Shown piece after piece: positions 55,301 through 64,000 of a stretch of 64,000 nt of DNA. The stretch is from positions 2,461,501-2,525,500 of the forward strand of contig LSRY02000003.1 of the NCBI GenBank assembly GCA_001643675.2. The letters are read 5' to 3'. The position numbers and the translations under genes are program-made. This DNA is from Monocercomonoides exilis (Eukaryota > Preaxostyla > Oxymonadida > Polymastigidae). The notes under the pieces were generated by a model. That model was given only the letters and a program-made list of their open reading frames with translations. It ran no database searches and was not told where the DNA came from. The stretch's first letter is position 1. Each line of letters begins with the position of its first letter.

Positions 55301-58300
55301 CTGAAGAGGACTCGACGAAAGAATGGGAGTGGATGTGATTTCTGGGAAGACAAACGAGTTTTGCTTTCCATTTGCAGAAGAAGAAGAAGAAGAAGACGAA
55401 ACAGAAGCTGTTTGAGGGAAGAAGAGAGATTTGAAGTATTTGTGATATTCGTCTGTGAGTGGAATAATCTCGTCTTCCACTTCGTATTCTGCTGCCATTC
55501 CCAATGGATCTTCAAACAGCTCTTCGTATTCGTCTGAAATGTCATTCGTTTCATTCAGTTGAATGCTCATTCCTGTTTCATTTCTCATCCCCATCTCCTG
55601 TCTTCTCTGTGAACTGCATGCTTTCCTTATTCGTGTGGCTGTTATGCCGACAAACATTGTTTCTTCGGTTGTGTTCGCAATTGGCACCTCAAAAAAGACA
55701 GGAGAGCCGAAAGAAGGGAAGATCGCACGGGTGGAGGAGAAGTGGTGGAGGTTGAGGCGCTGAAGAAGACGCCTTTTGGACTGAAAAATAAGAAATAAAA
55801 AGTAATTTAAATAAATAAAATAAAAATAAGAATGAATAATTTTCATTTAACAACAAACTTCTTCTCTTTCCTTTCTGCTGACAATGGATTCTTCTGTCTG
55901 CTTCTTCACCATTCCTCTCATCTCCACTCCATTTCGATCCATTTGTGCTGCTCTGCTAACAGTTCCTGCTGACATTCCCAGCAATTCCTGTTTCTTTCTG
56001 TTCTTTTCCTTCTCCTTCTCTTCTCTTCTTCTCATGTCAAACATGAAATCTTCTCCAACAACACCGTTTCGCCCGTCTGTTGCCTCAATCGAAGACAGAT
56101 GATGATTTCTCTTCAGAAGAATTCCTCCTTTTGCTGATGTTGTTGAGAGAGAAGGAGGTTTGCTGGTTAATTGCGAAATGTTTGATTGTTCAGAAGAGAA
56201 GAAAGAGGAAGGAATGGAAGAAGAAGAAGAAGAAGATAAAGATAAAGGAGCAGAAGAAGAGGTGGAGAAAGAGGAAGAGGAAGAAGAAATGATGCTTGTT
56301 GGTTTGTCTCCTCTGAGCATCATTTCATTCAAAACGATGTTTTGCCACAAAATTGAATCATTTGCTGATTGTTGAGTGGATTTTGCTGTTCCATTTTGTA
56401 TTCTTCCTCTTGTTTGTTCTCTTTCTCTTTGAGAGATAGAAAGAGAATGAGAAAGAGGACGAGAAGAAGATAAAGAAATAGAAGAAGAAGAAGAGGAAGA
56501 AGAAGGAAGAGCTGATAGATTTGGAGAGAAAACAGTTCTTTTGTGTGAGACAGACAATGATAGAGTGCCCAAATTGAGTGAAAAAGGCGCTTTTGAATGG
56601 GAAAGGAAATGAGAAGAGAGGAAAAACGTGTTGATGAAAGGAGAAGGTGTGGAGTCGGAGGCAAAATGAGAAGAAGTTGAAGAAGAAGAAGTGAAAGTGG
56701 AGACGAAAGTTGTGTTGGCTGACGAAGGGAAAGGCGGAGGAGGTTGCTGAGAAGAGGCAGAGGGGATGACAAGAGGAGCATAGATTGAGAGAGAGAGGGT
56801 TTTGGAGTCTGTTCCTAAATATTATGAAGAAAAAATATTTAATTGAAGGAAAATAAAAGAGAGAGAAAAATAAAGATTATAAAAATGAATGAAATAATTC
56901 GTCAAACAATGAAAGAGAGAAAGAGAGAAAGAAATAAAAAGATATTTATATTCAAACCATTGGTGATTCCTGTGAGTGCTGAGAGCGGCAGAAAAGCGTG
57001 TCCGAAGAGCTGTTGCGTCTGCTCGTCCCAAATATCAATTTGAAGATGGCGTTCATTCAACGTCTCAAACAAAGTGGAAGAGGTCGAAGGAGAAGTAGGA
57101 TGAGGATGGCTTTGCAGGCGGAAGGGTACGAGGCGGAGGAAGTCGGAGACGGAGAAGGAGGAAGGAAGAGGAGATATGGAAGAAGAGGAGAGAGAAGAGG
57201 AAGAGAATGAAGAGAATGAAGAAGAAGAAGATGATGAGGAGGAGGAAGAAGAAGAAGTGAAGAGCGAAACAGGATCAGGAAACGAAAACAGGAGTGGAAG
57301 TGGAACTGAAACGGAGATGGAAAGAGGATTGTTCTGATACGACGTGATGTGATAAGTCAGCTGGTTGGCATTCTCCAGCTTGAATAATTCTTCTTCCTCG
57401 TCTTCTTCTCCTTCTCCCTCTTCATTCTGCCCTCTCCCCACAATCCCCATCTCCCTCCTTCTCCTCCTCTCCATCTCTTTCTCCCTCTTCTCTCTCTGAA
57501 TCGCCCTCTTTTTCCTCTCCACTTCTGTCTCCACATAGCCAGGCGGTGTGTAACAGCGAGGCAGCGCAAACATTTGGAAGGAGAAGAAAGGTCTTCTTGG
57601 CATCTCCACCAGATGAGAAGAAGAAAGTTCATCTAAAACCAACGGAGAATCACTCAATTCGTTCACAAAGGGTGACATTTCTGCTGTTTGAGACGGCTGA
57701 ATAGGCTGTTGCGGCTGCTCTTGTGCTGCCAGAATGCTTCTCAACGTCTTTTCACTAGGCCATTTTTGAGTGAAAGACAAGAAAGTGAAGGTGAACTCGC
57801 TGCAGAGATGGTCTTCTGGCTCGTCAGTTCGGGTACTTCTGAGAAGAACTTTGGGAAGAGGGGCGATGGGAACAAGGGGAAGCTGCGGGAGAGGAGGAGG
57901 GGCAATGTAGATGGGATCGGTGGAGGGAGGTGGCTGGATATGAAATGAGGAAAGAAAACAATAAAAAAGAATATTTTTTGAAAGGCAAATAAGTTATTGC
58001 GAAAAATATTATTGATAAATAAGCAAACCTCACTCACAACTCTTTTCACCTGCATTGCTGGTTTGTGCTTCGGTGATAGTGGAATAGGTGTCTCATCTTC
58101 AGACTCACTCTCTGTTTCTGGCTGTTCTTCCGCTTTTGCTCTTTTCGTCGCTCTTCTCACGAACAGAAAAGGAGTCTTCACCCAAACAGGAAGAAGAGGA
58201 AACTGGCTTTCCGGCAGCACCAGTTCGAAGGAGACGAGTGTTGGGAAGAATTGAGCGGAAGATTTTGGCTCAGGTATTTCGATGGGAGTGGGGTAGTGAT

Positions 58301-61300
58301 ATTCTGGTGGGAGAGGGTCAGGAGGAGGTGGGTCGTCTTCCTTCATGAAGAGGGCGGTGGAGGGTGTTAACACAGAAAAGGGGAAGATGGTTTCATCATC
58401 TGTGAATGGGATGGGAGAAGACAAAGCAGTTTTTGAAGGGTTTGTCGATTTCTCTGCGTTTGGGTCGTATTCTTTGAGAGACAGCCACGGAATGTCTGAA
58501 CTTGTCATCAGCAGTTTTGTGGAAGAAGAAGTCGAAGCATTCAAACTCTCCTTTTTCGGCTCGATTATCTTCGGAGGAGGAGTTTGAATGCCACTTTTTG
58601 AGGCGCCGTGGGTGGGATCGAATATGAATTGGTGGGGAATACCTGAGAAGTTAAGAGGAGATTATTCAGAAAGATTGATAGAAAATAAATAGAAGGAAAA
58701 TGAATAGAATACAAATATAGAATGAAATGAACAATAATAATGATAAGATAAAATAGCTTTCATACCATCAAAATAATATCCAAGAATTGGCTTTGTATTC
58801 AACGTCAGTTTGGCCTCTTTCTTCTTCCAATTCCATTGCTTTTGAGCAGATGAAGCTTTTCCTTCACCTTCATCATCATCATCTTCTTCTTCACTTCCAC
58901 CTCCATCTTTTCCTCTCTCTTTCTTCTTCTCTTCAGAACTAGACGCTGAATCCAATGAAAAAGAATAAGAAGAAGAAGTTGGATCATAATCCGCAGGGGG
59001 ATTGAGAAGAGGGCATTTCAAAGTGATTAACGATTGCAACTGCTTCATTCGCTTGTCTGTTGAAGCATCTGGCAATGATGTGCTGCTTGAAGATGAAGAA
59101 GAAGAAGAAGAAGAAGAGGAAGAGGAAGATGAGGAAGAAGATGAGGAAGAAGAACTCTTTTTGTTTGAGCTTCTTTTCGATTTCTTTCGCGAAAGTTTTC
59201 TTTTGCTTGGCTTGCTAAATGCTTCACTATCTTCATCGTCGTCGTCATCATCATCTTCTTCTTCATCACTTTCACCATCGTCACTTTCATCATCATCCTC
59301 CTCCTCATCATCATCGCTATCTCTCTTCTCCATCTTCCTCGTCTCCTTCCTCTCTACCCTCTCTCTCTCTGAACTCGCCTCAAACGGCCTGAATTCCTTC
59401 CACCCGACACACACTTTCTTCTTCACCTTTTCTGGAATCATCACTTTTGGCGCCTCGTATTCAAATCTCCCTTCTTTCGAAGAGCAAAAAGAGCCGTCTG
59501 AAACAGGCGGGCGCGGAAGAGGGATCGGAATGAGCAGCTCAAATTCAACCAGAAAACACAAAGTCAAAAACGGGTGCGGATAGCAAAAGCGAACAAAAGA
59601 TGTTTTTTTGGCTTTTGAAGGAGGCAAGTAATTGACAATGTTCATCTTTTTGCCGTCTTTGCGCTGCATCGAAGAAGCTTTGCCTTTCACAAGAGGAATC
59701 GAAAGAGGTTTTTCAGATAGCATTTTGTGAGTGTTGTGCACGAAGACATGGAGGGTGCGGGAGAGGATGGTGACAGACTGATCATCTGAGGGGAAAAATA
59801 AAATTTATAAACAAACAAACAAAAAAAAATAAAAAAAAGAAGTTTATGTGAATGAATTATTGAACACAATCACTTCAAAAGCACAAACCGTTGTCTATCC
59901 CATTCTCTGCCAGTCTGATGTAATTCACTTTTGTTCTGATCTGTTCTTCGAGTGATGCATCCATCTTCACACACACATTCTCCAATTTCAGTGTCAGCGG
60001 TACAACTTCAATCGGATTCGCCAGGCGATTTCCAAAGAAGAGCGGGCGCTGTGTCACAACTGCACGAAGAGTGCGATAACCAGAAGGGAAAAGAGAAAGA
60101 GAGAGGGTGGAGAAGCTGAAATCTTGGTTCCTCTCTTTCGTCTGCTCCTTCTCTGTGGTGCTGGGCTGCTCGCAGAAGTCGCTCCGCTCCCAAAAACTCT
60201 GATCCAGCCAGGATGAACCCAGAAAGGGAACATATTTTGATTTTGACAGATCTTCATTCTCAATCTCTTCACTCAGCGTTGCTTCTTCGTCTTCTTCTCC
60301 TTCTTCTCCTTCATCGTCGTCATCATCGCTTTCATCCTCACCATCATCTTCTTCTTCGTCTTCATTACTGTCTTCTTCTTTGTCATCATCGTCGTCTTCG
60401 TCATCTTCGTCGCTTCCTTCATCAGAACTTCTTTTCCTCTTCGATTTCTTTCGCTTCAAATGAGAATTTGATCTTTTTATCTGCGCGCTCTTCTTCTTCC
60501 TCTTTTGAGCTGCTTTCTTATTTGCATTGCCTTTTGCTGTTTTCTGCTTTTGAATCTTTTCCTTTGTGAATGCGTCCATAATCCTCTGCTTCTCTCTCAT
60601 TTCTTCTTCTTCTGATTCTTCCACAACTGATTTAATCAGATTCAATGTCCGCTCCAAAATCAGAACTTGAGGTGTTTTTTTGCTTTGGCGTGGCGCTTTC
60701 TCTTTCTTCTCTGTTTTTTTTTCTTTCAACTGGCTTGTCTTCATTTTCCCAGTTTTTTGGTTTTTAACTTGGCATTTTGATGAGAGCTTGACACTTTTTC
60801 GTTTTGGATTTCTGTCTTCTTCTGAATCTTCCATGTTTTCAGCTCCGCTTTCATCAGCATTTTGTTCATCTGCTTTCTTTTTCTTTCTCGAAGGATCCAG
60901 TTCTACCAGCTCAGCTTCAATGAAGTCTTTTTGCTCGAGCAATTCTTTCTTCATCGTCTGCTTCAAAATCACTCGATGCGCTGGCGATATGACGCCAACC
61001 TGTGACAACGATGCATTACGCTCGTCGATGATCGCATACGATGGTAAAGCCTTACTGAGCTTTGTGAGCATCTTGTGCGGAACTAATGTGAAAGTTAGTT
61101 CTGATTCTTGCATTGGAAGGAGATTGGCTAAAAAAACAAAAGAAACAGTCATTTTTTGGATTATAATGCAAATTAGAAAAACAACAGACGTTGAACACTA
61201 AGATCTGTTTGTACAAATAGCACTCGTGGAGAACCATATGACAACTATTTTTTCGTGAGGAATAATAGAATTATCAAACAAATCAAGAAAAAAAAATAAT

Positions 61301-61882
61301 TGAGAACGAAAGAGAGACAGAGAGATCAAATTTTAGTTCAAACACCAACAGCTTCTTGAAATGGAAGCAATGATGATTTCTTGTAGTTGCTGAAGTCCGC
61401 TTCACTTTTTATGTGATCTTTTTGAATTGTGGTCCACCCAATTCCTGTTTCTCTGAAAACTCTGTTGTATTGGTCCAAAGCTTAATGAAAATCAAATATA
61501 GTTTTAAAAATTAGTTTCAAAATACAGTAATTAAATCGTAGGCACGCAGCATACCGACGAATGTTAATTCAATTATTATTTGAAAGGATATGTCATCTGC
61601 AATGAAAAACAAAATATCATTTGTTGTGCATTGGAAAACGTCAGTTTCAATTTCTTGGCGCTCGTGAAGTCTTCCTTCGTACGTACCTCCAAGGGCTGTC
61701 CTTGTAGTTGTGTTCAAAAAAGTGATGTTATAACGATAAAAGCATGGACAATCGGTTATTCCTGATTTCTGTAAGTTGAAGCAAATTGATTATGAAATGC
61801 ATAATTATTAATTAAAGCATACTATTTCTGGATGCTCTCGAATTCGATCCAGTGAACGGAGAAACAGACAATATCCTTTCAT
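52355..61882 (-). CDS. NPHP4: Nephrocystin-4, ten exons
   Basis: Exons (minus): 61882-61823, 61768-61555, 61480-61350, 61244-61190, 61127-59889, 59785-58766, 58642-58029, 57933-56958, 56814-55859, 55780-52355. They join in phase to 2,896 residues. Introns are 54-143 bp, with donors gtatgc, gtatga, gtttgt, gtttga, gtctgt; the third (gttggt) is weak. Family landmarks in order: ITFLNTTTRTALGGTYEG and IIIELTFVALDQ (N-terminal C2-like region), LSYGSPRVLFVQTDL, LLPMQESELTFTLVP, TLHVFVHNT (near 575), SEFTFTFLSFTQKWP, LQIDIWDEQTQQLFGHA (near 1420), FFEVPIANTTEET, FHVFVKEGEPMNLAFVFPL, FCLALFNDELGASLYEIW, LVDMNCASLQP. These align with animal NPHP4, a ciliary transition-zone protein. It is twice the animal length because of Ser- and Asp/Glu-rich insertions. 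The first about 30 residues of the family are missing; an in-frame TGA precedes the chosen ATG, so an upstream exon may exist. Confidence 0.9.
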
Positions 61883-62143
61883 TCAATTTTGAAAGATAAT
61901 GTAATGGGCAGGTGGAAAAAATAAAACAAATTTAATTCATGATGTATATCTCATTTACTCTTAAACTCTTCTTTGAAATCAAAAGGAAACATGAGAGAAA
62001 TTGTTTTGCAATCCCGATACAAAAGTTTTTATAAATGAAAAATCAAATGAAGTTTTCGTGAATGTTATGAATGGTAAATAGATTGCTCAAATTATTAACT
62101 TGCTATTCAAAAATATTGATGTTTTCAATTTTATTTCAAAACA
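61883..62143. promoter_or_regulatory. Divergent intergenic region NPHP4 / glycosyltransferase
   Basis: About 260 bp between two start codons pointing away from each other. AT-rich, no recognised motif. It presumably contains both promoters unless an upstream NPHP4 exon lies here. Confidence 0.4.
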
Positions 62144-62985
62144 ATGTACGACAACATTTGGCAACATGAAGGTAATGATTATGTTGGTGGCGCTTTAGTT
62201 CTTGGACATTCGATCAAAAGACATCTTAAAGTTTCTTGCGACATTATATGCTTAGTAACTTCTGATGTTATAAACGATGCTAGACTAACTTTAACCAAGA
62301 TATTTGGTATTTGCGTGTTTTCGTGTTAATTCAGAAATAATTATTTTATTCTTGATAGATTTTGTAATTGAAATTGAAAAGATTGAATGGTCATGCAGCA
62401 TTGATAAATGGAAGAGATTTAAAGACAGCCACAAATGGATTTATTCTTGCTTTACGAAATTAAACGCATTTCAACTTTCTAGCAATCAAAGAATTCTTCT
62501 TCTTGACGCTGATATTATGGCGGTTGGTTCAGTTGATGAACTTTTCACAAATACTTTTATTTGCTGTTTATTGCGTTCAGATTTATGAACTTCTTGATTT
62601 TTTCATTTCTATATAAAAACATTATCTATTATTTTCTTTTTATTTGAATCTTCCTTTAGGAACTGTTACCGGTGATGAATGCAGCTATTTAGAATTAGGC
62701 GCTGTAGTAAATAAAACGCGTGTTGTCGATTCACTTCGAATGTGCCATGGAATTAGTGGTTGTAGCTTGCTTTTCGAGCCTAATGTTAAGGATCTTGAAG
62801 GAATGCTGATTGAACTTACACAAAACAAACATTACGGTAATGAAAGATTCAATGCAGGACCCTACGAGCAACTTGTTGCACAGTATTTTCTTAAGAAAAA
62901 CAAATGCTGGCATTATTTGCCATCAAAATATTCCATTCCTGGCCGGAAGTCGAAGCTTGTGGAGGGACTTGCAAAGTTGATATAA
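62144..62985 (+). CDS. Family-8 glycosyltransferase (glycogenin / P13-like)
   Basis: Exon 1, 62144-62306, reads MYDNIWQHEGNDYVGGALVL, GHSIKRHLKVSCDIICLVTS. A 52-bp intron (gtattt...tgatag) leads in phase to exon 2 from 62359: FVIEIEKIEWSCSIDKWKRF and ILLLDADIMAVGSVDELF. The DAD is the DxD metal/nucleotide-sugar motif of GT8 enzymes, and GALVLGHSIK with CLVTSDV is the usual nucleotide-binding start. The last exon (from about 62660) encodes GTVTGDECSYLELGAVVNKT, then GCSLLFEPNVKDLEGM and KYSIPGRKSKLV to TAA. The exon 2/3 junction is uncertain: a gttcag donor near 62573 is in phase but gives an odd insert. Length, about 250-270 residues, matches small P13-type GT8 proteins. No signal peptide or TM, so probably cytosolic; sugar and acceptor unknown. 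Confidence 0.75.
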
Positions 62986-64000
62986 AATGAAAAAACAATA
63001 GAAGAGCCAAAGGGAAGTAATCATAAGGGAGCAAAAAGAAGGGAGAGAGGTTCTGAAGATAACGAAGAATTTATTGGTTTTGGGAAAAGAGGAAAATGGA
63101 AAAGTGCAAAAAGAAAAGAAAGAGAAGAAAAAACGACTCAATTGATGCAACATGCTGAGTTAAAAGGAGAAGACAAGGCAAAAATGGAAAGGAGAAGGCA
63201 AAGATTCGGAGGCTTAACAACAAATAACAGCAGTTAGCCAAGTTAAAATCCAGACCAGTTGCGACAGAAGAGCTGATTGAGCTGGTATACAAAATGGAGA
63301 GAAACATGATGTTATTGCTTGTACCAATGATGGTGTAGTTTGTGGTTATGCTGGTTGCATTGTGCGATGCACTGTATGCGCTGTCTTGCAATGTGAAGTG
63401 AATTAAGCGGAATGTGGATTTGAGGAAAGATGTTTGTGTGGAAGGATGCAGATCCGAAAAGGAGAAGTGGAGAAGAACTGGAAAGAATGGCAGGAGAGTG
63501 GGAGAAGAGAAGAAGAAGGAAAAAGTCGAAAAGGCAAAACAAAGCGCAGATGATAATTTTTATGTTGGCCATTAGATTGTATTACGCCTGCTCAAATATG
63601 GAAAAAGAATTTTTGATTTTATACAAAAGTCGAAACTAATTTTTCGAGTTCTAGAAGAAATTCACTTTTGTCCCTTCATTGAATCTTTCTAATGCATCTT
63701 TATCTTAACTATCTTTTTATCAGGAACAATGACTGATGAATCATTCGTTCAAATCTGCGTTTGATCACGGAATGCGAAAAAAGACTGAAAATCATCCAAT
63801 GAAAAATAAGAAGCTACAATGAGTAAAAAACCCGGGACATGGTAAAAAACCCGGACTTTAAAAAAAAAGAACTTTTTTCTTTCATTAAAACATTTGATTG
63901 TTCAAACAAAAAATGCTCTAATATAACATTGTAAGTTGGAAAGTTAATGCTTTTCAAATTGTTTCAATGAATTTCTTCCCTTTAACTGTTGTTCATCAGA
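62986..64000. other. Purine-rich and AT-rich end region, possible decayed gene
   Basis: Directly after the glycosyltransferase stop the frame stays open for 80 codons (basic, purine-rich), which the base bias explains. On the plus strand near 63240-63320, PVATEELIELVYKMERNMML then LLVPMMV precedes a stop and a hydrophobic stretch (FVVMLVALCDALYAL), reminiscent of a decayed membrane protein. A 16-bp direct repeat gtaaaaaacccgg(g/a)ac occurs at about 63824 and 63842. No intact gene recognised. Confidence 0.3.

Noticed and set aside
62986-63240. Non-standard code (TAA/TAG as Gln, known in the oxymonad Streblomastix) suggested by an open frame past the glycosyltransferase stop
   Set aside because: The NPHP4 exons span nearly 2,900 codons without any in-frame TAA or TAG; the open run is explained by purine-rich sequence poor in T.
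1-64000. tRNA, rRNA, CRISPR arrays and bacterial operon features
   Set aside because: No cloverleaf, rRNA block or regularly spaced repeat was found, and the gene structure is eukaryotic.

Overview
The window is AT-rich nuclear DNA of a eukaryote. Genes carry short GT-AG introns of about 50-145 bp, the standard code is used (the 2,897-codon nephrocystin-4 model has no in-frame stop), and there is a cilium gene. It also carries many secreted beta-helix proteins of the polymorphic-membrane-protein (Pmp) type, with 'CSFNNC', 'GGALY' and 'FSENRVESC' repeats. Together these point to a flagellate metamonad, most likely an oxymonad (Preaxostyla) such as Blattamonas or a relative. That assignment is inference; no rRNA or other marker is present.

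About 1-51 kb is an accessory region built from one multigene family and two giant inverted repeats. Palindrome I has arms 1-9649 and 12055-21697 (the outer end is cut by the window start) around a 2.4-kb unique spacer. Its arms are almost identical; the differences I found are mostly 1-bp homopolymer changes, microsatellite units and poly(T) length, and several of them break a frame in only one arm. Palindrome II has arms about 32183-40957 and 42946-51158 around a 2.0-kb spacer. It is mosaic: one tract of about 2.6 kb looks identical between arms while the flanks have diverged, as expected after gene conversion. Eleven Pmp-like cassettes (called P1-P7 plus inverted copies P1', P2', P6', P7') lie here. 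Almost all stop at the same point, after 'VDTKITGND', and several share a 3' flank of about 0.7 kb. P7/P7' keep a separate signal-peptide exon spliced to the cassette. Between them lie purine tracts (GAA/CTT), a recurring 18-bp motif that starts a small acidic ORF, relics of larger membrane proteins, and AT-rich DNA. Between the palindromes, 21.7-25 kb holds one unidentified spliced gene and a GC-richer stretch I could not resolve.

From 51.5 kb the window becomes ordinary single-copy sequence: a small NET-domain protein (+), a convergent ten-exon NPHP4 (nephrocystin-4) gene of about 9.5 kb (-), and, divergent from it, a three-exon family-8 glycosyltransferase (+). The last kilobase is non-coding or holds a decayed gene.

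Working idea: the cassettes plus palindromes form a reservoir of surface-protein sequence kept alike and reshuffled by intrachromosomal gene conversion. Conversion tracts and swapped 3' blocks are visible; antigenic or phase variation is not shown by this sequence alone.
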